Below are positions 9,271-15,875 of a DNA stretch of 24,601 bases, one piece after another. The stretch is from Pseudomonadota bacterium. Lineage in GTDB: Bacteria; Pseudomonadota; Gammaproteobacteria; Burkholderiales; Burkholderiaceae_B. Position 1 is the first letter of the stretch, and each line of letters begins with the position of its first letter. A program made the translations under genes and the position numbers. A model generated the notes under the pieces. It was not told where the DNA came from, searched no databases, and saw nothing but the letters and a program-made list of their open reading frames with translations. The DNA is taken from the NCBI GenBank assembly GCA_023425645.1, contig JAFACG010000016.1, positions 1-24,601 of the forward strand, in the 5' to 3' direction.

Positions 9271-9407
9271 TGTTTTGGCTGTTTTTGAGATTGATGTAAG
9301 CTCAATTCCCGATTATGGGTAAAGACCTGTCCTGGGCAGGGTGCAATGCGGCCGGCGGGGGGCGCGGACGGCCCCGCGGCACCGGAAAAAAGCGCCTGGA
9401 ATCGGGA

Positions 9408-9863
9408 TCAGGCGGTGTTGGCGCGGCGCCACTTCAGGCTGGCGTGGCCGAGCTTGCCATTGAACAGCAGAGGCTGCCCTGTGGTCAGGTACAGATGGTC
9501 CCGGTCCAGGCGAGCCAGTCTTTGCTGCGGAACTCCCACCCAGAAGGGGATCAGCGACATGTCCACGAAGTGGGTCACGCTGCGGCTGTCTTCGTCCACC
9601 TCGAAAGGGCCGGCGTAGGCGATGTAGGACGAAGCCAGGGCGGCATATTCCCGGGGGGCGGCCTGGCTCCAGTCGCCGGAGGCGACCTTGGGGCGGTTGG
9701 CGCCGCTGATCTGGGCCGACATGAAACCGGATTCCGTGTACACCAGCAGGCCCGTCGGGCGCGGGCCCAGAGGCGGCATGGCGTCGCTGCCGTCCACGGG
9801 GTCGAAGGAAAAAGATTCGAGTTGCCAGGCGCCGATCAGCCTGGTGCGCAATTTGGTCGTCAT
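9408..9863 (-). CDS. Lipocalin-like domain protein
   Basis: This encodes 151 residues, the size of a single Lipocalin_5-type domain. It starts with the family opening LIGAWQLESF (about 9-18), then PTGLLVYTESGFMSAQI (about 36-52), and continues with beta-strand-rich sequence (ITHFVDMS-like strand, then HLYLTTGQPLLF). There is no signal peptide, so it is probably cytoplasmic. Members of this family are small beta-barrels, often next to regulators or oxidoreductases, and no ligand or reaction is established for them. The ATG at 9863 was preferred over a longer in-frame start because it has GGGAG seven bases upstream (9871-9875) and gives the family N-terminus. It lies 119 bp downstream of the MocR-type regulator on the same strand. 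Confidence 0.85.
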   Translation of the reverse strand: MTTKLRTRLIGAWQLESFSFDPVDGSDAMPPLGPRPTGLLVYTESGFMSAQISGANRPKVASGDWSQAAPREYAALASSYIAYAGPFEVDEDSRSVTHFVDMSLIPFWVGVPQQRLARLDRDHLYLTTGQPLLFNGKLGHASLKWRRANTA

Positions 9864-9908
9864 GGTCGTGCTCCCGGACAGGCAGCGCGGATGCGTCTGC
9901 AAATGCTC

Positions 9909-9938
9909 AGTATGACCTTCTCTTTCTTTTTTTCTCAA
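9909..9938 (-). promoter_or_regulatory. Candidate promoter for the lipocalin-like gene
   Basis: On the - strand TTGAGA (9933-9938) and CATACT (9909-9914) are separated by 18 bp of purine-rich, A-tract DNA, about 45 bp before the ATG at 9863. The -10 is weak, so this is tentative; the gene may instead be read through from the regulator upstream. Confidence 0.25.
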
Positions 9939-9982
9939 GATTTTGGCTGTAGTTAATTTCTATTGCCAATAAATAAGCGAAG

Positions 9983-11287
9983 CTATGGTTGAGGCCGCGA
10001 AGATTTGCAAAGCGCACCCAGGGTCTGGAGCGCGGCAAGCCCGCGCGCGTCCCAGGGATGGCCGAAGTTCAGCCGCAGGCAGTGCCTGTAGTTATGCGTG
10101 GTGGAGAAAATGGAGCCGGGCGCGATGCTGATTCCCTGGGACAGGGCCTGGCGGTGCAGTTCCAGGGTGTTGGCGTGCTTGTCCAGTTCCACCCACAGAA
10201 AATAGCCGCCTTCCGGCCGCGTGGCTCGGGTGCCGGGCGGGAAGCTGCGCCCCAGCGCTTGCGCGAAATCGTCCCGCTGCTGGCGCAGCTGCGCGCGCAG
10301 GCGGCGCAAATGCCTGTCGTAGGCGCCTTTTTCCAGGTAGCCGGCCAGGGCCAGCTGGGTGGGAACCGGCGAGGTTAGCGTGGTGGTCAGCTTGGCCTTG
10401 GCCACCTCCTGCACATAACGGCCCGGGACGGCCCAGCCGATGCGATAGCCCGGCGCCAGCGTCTTGGAGAAGGAAGAGCAGTGCATCACCAAACCCTGGC
10501 GGTCGAAGGCTTTGGCGGGCCGGGGGCGATGCGCGCCGAAATACAGTTCGCCGTAGACATCGTCCTCCAGCAGGGGAATGTCATGACGCGCCAGCAGCGC
10601 CACCAGCTCGGCTTTCTTGGCGTCCGGCATCAGGCTGCCCAAGGGATTCTGGAAAGTGGTCATCAGCCAGCAGGCCTTGGGCGAATGGCGCAGGATGGCC
10701 TGTTCCAGGGCGTCCAGGTCTATGCCTTCGCGCGGATGGGTGGGCACTTCCACGGCCTGCAGCTTCATGCGCTCCAGCGATTGCAGGGCCGCGTAGAAGG
10801 TGGGGGACTCCACCAGCACGATGTCGCCCGGCCGGGTGACGGCCGCCAGGCACAGGTTCAGGGCTTCCAGCGCGCCGTTGGTGATGACGATGTCGTCCGC
10901 ACTGATCGCCATGCCGTCGGCCAGGTAGCGCAGCGCGATCTGGCGGCGCAGGGGCGCATGTCCCTGCGTCAGGTCGTCCACGCTGGCCCAGGGATCCTGC
11001 TGCTTGACGCCGGCCGACAGGAATCGGCCCAGCCGCTCCAGCGGGAACAACAGGGGGCTGGGGAAGGCGGAGCCCAGGGGCGTGACGGAGCGTTCGGAGG
11101 CCGACTGGAGGATGGCCAGGATCAGGCCCTGCGATTCGAGCCGGTAGTAGGCCTGGAAGATCGTGGAGGCGCTGACCTTGTGCCTGTCCATCAATTGGCG
11201 CACGGAGGGCATGCGGTCGCCGGGGGACAAGGTGCCCTGGTGAATGGCTTGCGCGAGTTCATCGGCCAGGCGTTCGTAGAGTTTCAT
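9983..11287 (-). CDS. MocR-type transcriptional regulator (GntR HTH fused to aminotransferase class I fold)
   Basis: This encodes 434 residues. An N-terminal GntR helix-turn-helix (about 1-57, containing GDRMPSVRQLMDRHKVSASTI) is followed by a PLP fold-type I aminotransferase domain (about 70-430). That domain has the cofactor motifs TFQNPLG (211-217), EDDVYGEL (251-258) and SSFSKTLAPG with the Schiff-base lysine at 275. MocR proteins sense PLP or an amine or amino-acid adduct and usually control a neighbouring gene. The protein is about 40 residues shorter than typical: the winged-helix beta-hairpin and linker that should follow ESQGLI are replaced by a short stretch leading straight to TPLGSAFP. 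The gene is divergent from the oxidase operon, and several CTGAT-containing repeats lie between them. Its target could be the oxidase, itself or the lipocalin gene; the sequence does not decide. Confidence 0.9.
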   Translation of the reverse strand: MKLYERLADELAQAIHQGTLSPGDRMPSVRQLMDRHKVSASTIFQAYYRLESQGLILAILQSASERSVTPLGSAFPSPLLFPLERLGRFLSAGVKQQDPWASVDDLTQGHAPLRRQIALRYLADGMAISADDIVITNGALEALNLCLAAVTRPGDIVLVESPTFYAALQSLERMKLQAVEVPTHPREGIDLDALEQAILRHSPKACWLMTTFQNPLGSLMPDAKKAELVALLARHDIPLLEDDVYGELYFGAHRPRPAKAFDRQGLVMHCSSFSKTLAPGYRIGWAVPGRYVQEVAKAKLTTTLTSPVPTQLALAGYLEKGAYDRHLRRLRAQLRQQRDDFAQALGRSFPPGTRATRPEGGYFLWVELDKHANTLELHRQALSQGISIAPGSIFSTTHNYRHCLRLNFGHPWDARGLAALQTLGALCKSSRPQP

Positions 11288-11343
11288 GGCAAGCGGTCCC
11301 AGGGAGCGTCTGATAGGGTCAATGCGGGGAAAAGCGTTTTTTC

Positions 11344-11373
11344 ATTATCTGATCCGCTTTCCGCCGGACGCAA
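11344..11373 (-). promoter_or_regulatory. Candidate promoter for the MocR-type regulator
   Basis: On the - strand TTGCGT (11368-11373), an 18-bp spacer and GATAAT (11344-11349) lie about 57 bp before the ATG at 11287. The -10 matches five of six consensus bases. No convincing sigma-70 promoter or FNR box was found for the oxidase genes on the other strand. Confidence 0.35.
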
Positions 11374-11379
11374 GCGCTG

Positions 11380-11395
11380 CGCCGCACGTGCGGCG
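11380..11395. promoter_or_regulatory. Perfect 16-bp palindrome in the regulator/oxidase intergenic region
   Basis: CGCCGCACGTGCGGCG is fully self-complementary with no spacer. It lies roughly midway between the two divergent genes, just upstream of the candidate regulator -35. It could be a dimer operator; in a GC-rich genome chance is possible. Confidence 0.3.
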
Positions 11396-11525
11396 TTCCA
11401 TGCAACTGATACGGTTTTTGGCGCCGCAACTGATTCTTGGAATGCAGAGGAGGGCCGCGTAGCCTTGCCGGGTGTTTTCGTTTGCGCCGGACAAGGCTCC
11501 GGCGCCACTCTGTCAGAGGAATACC

Positions 11526-13178
11526 ATGAACCCGACGGCGCTATTGCTGGCCGCATTTATCCTGTCGATTGCCGGGCTTTTTGCGTTTATCTGGTCCTTG
11601 CGCAAAGGCCTGTTCGACGCCGACGTGAGCGGCGCGCGCACCATTTTCCATGCCGGCGAGATCGGCCGGCCCGAAGAGCCATCCGCCGGCGCGGCGCAGC
11701 ACCAGGCCCTGAGCCTGGGAGCGCGCGCCCACCTGGCCGAGAATCAGGGCCAGACCGCCGCCGCCGCCGAGCTGCGCGCCCGCGAAGAGGCCGACCGTTC
11801 CAGCTCGCTGCCGGCTTTCCTGTTGATCGCCTGTGCGGTGGTCTGGCTGGTAGTGGCCTCGTTTGCGGGCCTGATCAGCTCGCTCAAGCTGCACTGGCCC
11901 GAGTTCCTGGGCGACGTGTCCTGGCTCAGCTTCGGGCGGCTGCGCACCCTGCACCTGAACGGCGTGGCCTATGGCTGGGCGCCCATGGGATTGCTGGGGC
12001 TGACGATCTGGATGCTGCCGCGCCTGCTGCAGACCCCTCTGCTGGGCGGCCGCCTGGTCATGGTGGGCGGGCTGGTGTGGAACGCCGCGCTGGTGGCCGG
12101 CATGGGCGCTCTGGCCATAGGCCTGAACGCCGGCATGGAGTGGCTGGAGATTCCCTGGCAGATCGGCGTGCTGTTCGCCTTCGGCGGCATGATGATAGGC
12201 ATGCCCCTGGCCCTGATGCTCTCGCGGCGCAGGGTCAAGCACCTGTACGTGTCGGTCTGGTACATAGGCGCTGCGCTGTTCTGGTTCCCCATCCTGTATA
12301 TCGTGGCCAAGGCGCCGGGCGTGCACTTCGGCGTGGAGCAGGCCACCATGAACTGGTGGTTCGGCCACAACGTGCTGGGCCTGTTCTACACGCCCATGTC
12401 GATTGCCGCCATCTACTATTTTCTGCCCAAGGTCATAGGCCGGCCGGTGCGCTCCTACAACCTGTCCCTGCTGGGATTCTGGACCCTGGCTTTTTTCTAC
12501 GGCCAGGTCGGCGCCCACCATCTGATCGGCGGCCCCATTCCCGAATGGCTGATCACCCTGTCCATCGTGCAAAGCGTGATGATGGTGATTCCCGTGCTGG
12601 CCTTTTCGGCCAACCAGCACCTGACGCTGAAGGGCCATTTCAGCGCGCTGCGCCACTCGCCCGTGCTGCGCTTCATCGTGTTCGGCGCCATGATGTATAC
12701 CCTGGCTTCGCTGCAGGGTTCGCTGGAGGCCTTGCGCTCGCTGAACGCCGTCACGCACTTCACGCATTTCACCGTGGCGCATGCCCACCTGGGCATGTAT
12801 GGCTTCGTGACCATGGTCATCTTCGGCGGCGTGTACTTCGCCATGCCTCGCATCCTGGACACGGCCTGGCCGCGTCCCGCCCTGATTTCCCTGCATTTCT
12901 GGCTGGTGGCGGCCGGTTTCGCGGTCTACATGATCACGCTCAGCATCGGCGGCGTGCTGCAGGGCCTGGCGCTGCTGGATCCGGCCCGCTCGTTCATGGA
13001 TTCCGTCGCGGTCACCATGCCCTGGCTGCAAGGCCGCTCCCTGGGCGGCGCCCTGATGACGCTGGGCCATCTGGTATTCGCCCTGCACGTGCTGCTGATC
13101 ATCCTGCGTTCCGGCGTCTTCGCCCTGACCGAGCGCAACCCCGTAACCGAGCGCGGCAGTGTCGCTGCGAAGGCCTGA
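11526..13178 (+). CDS. ccoN: cbb3-like cytochrome c oxidase catalytic subunit I (CcoN-type) with CcoS-like N-terminus
   Basis: This encodes 550 residues of a polytopic haem-copper oxygen reductase subunit. Aligned by eye with CcoN, the low-spin haem ligands are H143 (RLRTLH) and H421; the high-spin haem ligand is H419 (in VAHAHLG); the CuB ligands are H281 (WWFGHN) and H331-H332 (GAHHL). Y325, six residues before H331, is at the place of the cbb3 cross-linked tyrosine, which supports O2 rather than NO reduction. The first ~55 residues are an extra transmembrane helix followed by SLRKGLFDAD and GEIGRPEEP, resembling the small assembly protein CcoS, then a hydrophilic linker up to about residue 92. 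The ATG at 11526 has AGAGGA (11515-11520) at ideal spacing; an upstream in-frame ATG lacks this. It is the first gene of a three-gene operon; the stop is 1 bp before the next start. Confidence 0.88.
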   Translation: MNPTALLLAAFILSIAGLFAFIWSLRKGLFDADVSGARTIFHAGEIGRPEEPSAGAAQHQALSLGARAHLAENQGQTAAAAELRAREEADRSSSLPAFLLIACAVVWLVVASFAGLISSLKLHWPEFLGDVSWLSFGRLRTLHLNGVAYGWAPMGLLGLTIWMLPRLLQTPLLGGRLVMVGGLVWNAALVAGMGALAIGLNAGMEWLEIPWQIGVLFAFGGMMIGMPLALMLSRRRVKHLYVSVWYIGAALFWFPILYIVAKAPGVHFGVEQATMNWWFGHNVLGLFYTPMSIAAIYYFLPKVIGRPVRSYNLSLLGFWTLAFFYGQVGAHHLIGGPIPEWLITLSIVQSVMMVIPVLAFSANQHLTLKGHFSALRHSPVLRFIVFGAMMYTLASLQGSLEALRSLNAVTHFTHFTVAHAHLGMYGFVTMVIFGGVYFAMPRILDTAWPRPALISLHFWLVAAGFAVYMITLSIGGVLQGLALLDPARSFMDSVAVTMPWLQGRSLGGALMTLGHLVFALHVLLIILRSGVFALTERNPVTERGSVAAKA

Positions 13179-13179
13179 A

Positions 13180-13788
13180 ATGGAAAATGAACTGAAGCTG
13201 ATCGTCGGGTCCATGGTGACCCTGTCGCTGGCCACGGCGGCCATGATCGTGGTGCCGTTCCTGCAGTTGAAGGACGAGCCCGCGCCCGAAGGGCTCAAGC
13301 CCTACACCAGCCAGGAGCTGCGGGGAAGGGCCGTGTATCGGGCCAATGCCTGCATCGCCTGCCACACGCAGCAGCCCAGCACGACGGGCGCCGGCGTTGC
13401 GGATGCGAGCCGGGGCTGGGGCCGGGCATCGGTGGCCGGCGACTATCACTACGATGATCCGCCTCTGCTGGGCACCATGCGCACCGGGCCGGACCTGTTC
13501 AATATCGGCGTGCGCCAGCCCAGCGAAGACTGGCACCTGGGGCATCTGTATGATCCGCGCGCCTACACGCCGGGCAGCAATATGCCGGCCTATCGCTTCC
13601 TGTTCGAAGCCAAGGACAAGGAGCAGGTCGCACCCGGCGAACGGGTGGTGAACCTGCCGCCGGACGTGGGGCCCCAGGGCAAGGTCGTGGTCGCCAGGCC
13701 CGAGGCGCTGGATCTGGTGGCCTATCTGCAAAGCCTCAAGCGCACCTATCCCGTCATCACGCTGGAGCAGAAGGAGCGCATGCAATGA
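13180..13788 (+). CDS. ccoO: cbb3-like cytochrome c oxidase subunit II (CcoO-type mono-haem c subunit)
   Basis: This encodes 202 residues: an N-terminal membrane anchor (about 8-28) and a periplasmic cytochrome c domain with haem motif C58-I-A-C61-H62 and probable axial methionine M135 in GSNMPAY, a CcoO signature. A GTMRTGPDL segment also matches CcoO. The role would be electron transfer from the small cytochrome or an external donor to the catalytic subunit. The ATG at 13180, with GAAGG six bases upstream, is preferred to one at 13159 that would overlap ccoN by 20 bp. The stop overlaps the next gene by 4 bp. Confidence 0.9.
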   Translation: MENELKLIVGSMVTLSLATAAMIVVPFLQLKDEPAPEGLKPYTSQELRGRAVYRANACIACHTQQPSTTGAGVADASRGWGRASVAGDYHYDDPPLLGTMRTGPDLFNIGVRQPSEDWHLGHLYDPRAYTPGSNMPAYRFLFEAKDKEQVAPGERVVNLPPDVGPQGKVVVARPEALDLVAYLQSLKRTYPVITLEQKERMQ

Positions 13789-14381
13789 GGCCGCCCATCC
13801 AGACGCGCCAGAGCGAGAATGCGGATCCGCACGAACAGTACAACCCTATTCCCCGCATCGTGATCGCCGTAGTGGGCGCCCTGATCGCCTGGGCGGTGTA
13901 TTACATCTTCACGGCGCAGCCCGACAGCGCCGCCGGCCTGGGCGATCGGCGCCCGTTGGCGGTGCTGGCTCCTCAGGAGAGCGGACCCGGCGCGTCCGTG
14001 GATGGCAGACAGCTGTACACCAATGCGTGCCTGGCCTGCCATCAGGCCACCGGCATGGGGCTGCCCGGCGTGTTTCCTCCCCTGGCCGGGTCCGAATGGG
14101 TCAAGGGCGAGCCCGAGGTGCTGGCCAAGCTGGTGCTGCACGGCATCCACGGCCCCATCACGGTAAAGGGCCACACCTACAACGGCGCCATGCCGGCTTT
14201 CGGCGAGCAGTTCAGCGATGCGGAACTGGCGGCGGTGCTGACTTACATTCGCGGTGAATGGCAGAACGGGGCCTCGGAGATGGATGCGGCGGCGGTCGCC
14301 AAGGCGCGCGCCGCCAGCGCGGACCAGACGACGCCCTGGAATGGCGAGCAGGCGCTGCTCGCGCACGGAGCCAGGCCCTGA
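13785..14381 (+). CDS. Membrane-anchored mono-haem cytochrome c (CcoP-position subunit of the oxidase)
   Basis: This encodes 198 residues: a cytoplasmic N-terminus of ~23 residues, one transmembrane helix (about 24-43), a linker, and a single cytochrome c domain with C82-L-A-C85-H86 and axial M136 in GAMPAFGEQFSD. Canonical CcoP has two haems; this protein has one and is shorter, so it is best seen as a reduced CcoP analogue or dedicated electron donor. The NPIPR segment just before the membrane helix is also reminiscent of CcoP. The ATG overlaps the ccoO stop (ATGA). It is the last gene of the operon, followed about 90 bp later by a strong terminator. Confidence 0.88.
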   Translation: MRPPIQTRQSENADPHEQYNPIPRIVIAVVGALIAWAVYYIFTAQPDSAAGLGDRRPLAVLAPQESGPGASVDGRQLYTNACLACHQATGMGLPGVFPPLAGSEWVKGEPEVLAKLVLHGIHGPITVKGHTYNGAMPAFGEQFSDAELAAVLTYIRGEWQNGASEMDAAAVAKARAASADQTTPWNGEQALLAHGARP

Positions 14382-14472
14382 TCCGGAATTCCGGATGCCA
14401 TGCAGACAAAGGGATCAATTATTAGAAGCAAATGTGAAACGGCATGTCAGGAACAGGCCCCTGACTTTTCGG

Positions 14473-14518
14473 CCGGAAACCCGCCCGACCCCAGGGCGGA
14501 TTTCCGGTGTTTTTTTCC
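14473..14518 (+). terminator. Rho-independent terminator of the oxidase operon
   Basis: The arms CCGGAAA (14473-14479) and TTTCCGG (14501-14507) extend through one mismatch into CCGCCC (14481-14486) and GGGCGG (14494-14499) with a 7-base loop. The stem is followed on the + strand by TGTTTTTTT. The - strand side lacks a U-tract, so it should mainly stop the oxidase transcript and protect the convergent transporter gene. Confidence 0.87.
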
Positions 14519-14535
14519 TGTGCCGTCGATGCGCG

Positions 14536-15390
14536 TCAGCCGCTTTTGCGGAAGGACAGCGACAGGCCGGCCAGGATGGCCAGCAGGCCCAGTCCGGCCG
14601 TCAAGGGCAAGGCATTGCCCAGCACCAGGTAGTCCAGTCCGGCCGTGACCACCGGCACCAGGTAGAACAGGCTGGTGACGTTGACCAGGTTGCCGCTGCG
14701 TATCATGCGGTAGAGCAGCAGCTGCGCCAGCACGGAGATGACCAGGCTCAGCCACAGCACCGGGCCCCAGAAGCCGGCGGTGTCGTCCCAATGCACATCC
14801 TGGAAGGTCCCCAGCAACAGGAACAGCAGCAGCGACAGGGCGTATTGCAGCGGCATGGCCTGCAGCGGGGGCTGGGGACTGCGCTTTTGCAGGATGGCGC
14901 CCAGCGTCATGCTCAGCAGGGCGCCCAGCGAAAACAGCAGGCCGGGCAGGGACAGGCGGGTCAGGATCAGGCTCTGGTAGACCACCAGGACCAGGCCCGC
15001 CAGGGACAGGCACAGGCCGGCCAGGCGGGCGGGGGAAAAGCGCCGTTCCGTCAGCGCCAGGGTCAGGATGGGCTGCACGCCCAGGATGGTGGCCAGCAGG
15101 CCGGGGGTGATGCCATTGCCCAGCGCCTCGAAATAGCACAGGGAGTACAGGCCTATCATGAGCAGGCCGCCGGCAGCGGTGCTCCAGCGCAGGCCCTTGG
15201 GCGGCAGCCAGCCGCCCTGGCTCCTGCCCAGCAGCAGCACGACGGGCAGGGCGATGGCAAAGCGCAGGGTCAGCATGGCCAGTACGGAGCCGTGGTCCAG
15301 CCCGATGCGGGTGAAAATGCCGGCGCTGCCCCACAGCAGCACGAACAGCGGCATGGCGCCCCATTGGGCGCGGGATGTGGATGTAGTCAT
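14536..15390 (-). CDS. EamA/DMT-superfamily permease
   Basis: This encodes 284 residues with about ten hydrophobic helices in two EamA repeats (about 10-135 and 145-280), the normal size for RhaT/YdcZ-like drug/metabolite transporters of the inner membrane. Typical features are LLWGSAGIFTRIGL in helix 1, an LRFAIALPVV helix, and the end-of-repeat pattern GVQPILTLALTERRFSPARLAG, mirrored by LVPVVTAGLDYLVLGNALPL in the second half. The substrate cannot be read from the sequence; relatives export amino acids or small metabolites. The ATG at 15390 gives the family N-terminus; a later ATG (codon 12) is possible and no strong ribosome-binding site is seen. It stands alone, convergent with the oxidase operon. 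Confidence 0.9.
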   Translation of the reverse strand: MTTSTSRAQWGAMPLFVLLWGSAGIFTRIGLDHGSVLAMLTLRFAIALPVVLLLGRSQGGWLPPKGLRWSTAAGGLLMIGLYSLCYFEALGNGITPGLLATILGVQPILTLALTERRFSPARLAGLCLSLAGLVLVVYQSLILTRLSLPGLLFSLGALLSMTLGAILQKRSPQPPLQAMPLQYALSLLLFLLLGTFQDVHWDDTAGFWGPVLWLSLVISVLAQLLLYRMIRSGNLVNVTSLFYLVPVVTAGLDYLVLGNALPLTAGLGLLAILAGLSLSFRKSG

Positions 15391-15497
15391 GTCTCGTTGT
15401 CTATCAGATTCGAATTGCCTTCGCGCGCGCCCGGAAAGAGGCGCGGATGATCGATGCGAAGGAATGAAAGTGGATTGGCTTAGCAGCGAACGCCGCT

Positions 15498-15542
15498 ATG
15501 CGCGTTTGCGACATGCGCGTCTGCGACATGCGCGTCTGCGAC
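15498..15542. repeat. Three tandem copies of a 15-bp repeat
   Basis: The unit ATGCGCGTCTGCGAC occurs at 15498-15512 (one T for C), 15513-15527 and 15528-15542. A degenerate echo, GTACGTCTGCGACGACGAC, begins near 15571. Because the unit is a multiple of three, any frame through it encodes a 5-residue repeat. It lies in non-coding DNA upstream of the permease gene. Confidence 0.9.
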
Positions 15543-15837
15543 GACGGCGCGTGGCGGATGAACGCCGCTGCGTACGTCTGCGACGACGACAACGAGGGAG
15601 GGAGGAGGCGTGGCTGCCCGCACGGACACGGCCGGGAAGGCGGCGTCGGTGTTCAGCAAGAAAGGTGCGGGACAGTTCATGGAGTGGGAATCTGGAAAGA
15701 TTTCAGTTTCAAGCACTGTAGCACGGCCTTAGGCCATTGTCATCGGCTGTGCTCGGGCTCGAGCCGGGCGATGTGTTCGGGCCGGGGCGGCGCAGGGCCG
15801 CCAGCCATCGCGGATGGTCGGCATCGCCAGGGGTGTG

Positions 15838-15874
15838 ACGCAGGCGATGGCGCCGGGGAGGCCATCACCTGCGT
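15838..15874 (-). terminator. Long hairpin directly after metN, possible terminator
   Basis: The 14-bp arms at 15838-15851 and 15861-15874 pair with a single mismatch around a 9-base loop, beginning one base after the metN stop codon. No U-tract follows on the - strand, so this may act as a transcript-stabilising structure or a weak terminator. Confidence 0.45.
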
Positions 15875-15875
15875 T

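Larger units (their letters stand above)
11310..11434. promoter_or_regulatory. CTGAT direct repeats in the divergent intergenic region, candidate MocR operator
   Basis: CTGAT occurs four times in the same orientation at 11310-11314, 11349-11353, 11406-11410 and 11430-11434. The last two are part of a longer repeat, GCAACTGAT (11402-11410 and 11426-11434), spaced 24 bp start to start. MocR/GabR-like regulators are known to bind direct repeats. One copy overlaps the candidate regulator promoter, which would allow autoregulation. The assignment is inference. Confidence 0.25.
15391..15875. other. 485-bp stretch without a supported gene, between the permease and metN
   Basis: This interval contains the 15-bp tandem repeat at 15498-15542, purine-rich DNA at about 15592-15610 and the metN-proximal hairpin at 15838-15874. 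Short open frames exist on both strands (for example 15480-15716 on the - strand), but they have no recognisable domain, are driven by the repeat, and have poorer codon character than the neighbours. metI and metQ, which normally follow metN, are not here. Confidence 0.6.

Noticed and set aside
11288..11525. An FNR/ANR site (TTGAT-N4-ATCAA) was sought upstream of the cbb3-like operon.
   Set aside because: No reasonable match is present; the CTGAT motifs are direct, not inverted, repeats.
15480..15716. A 78-codon - strand ORF with a VADAH repeat.
   Set aside because: The repeat is simply the 15-bp DNA repeat read in frame; there is no domain, no ribosome-binding site and no coding-like third-position pattern.
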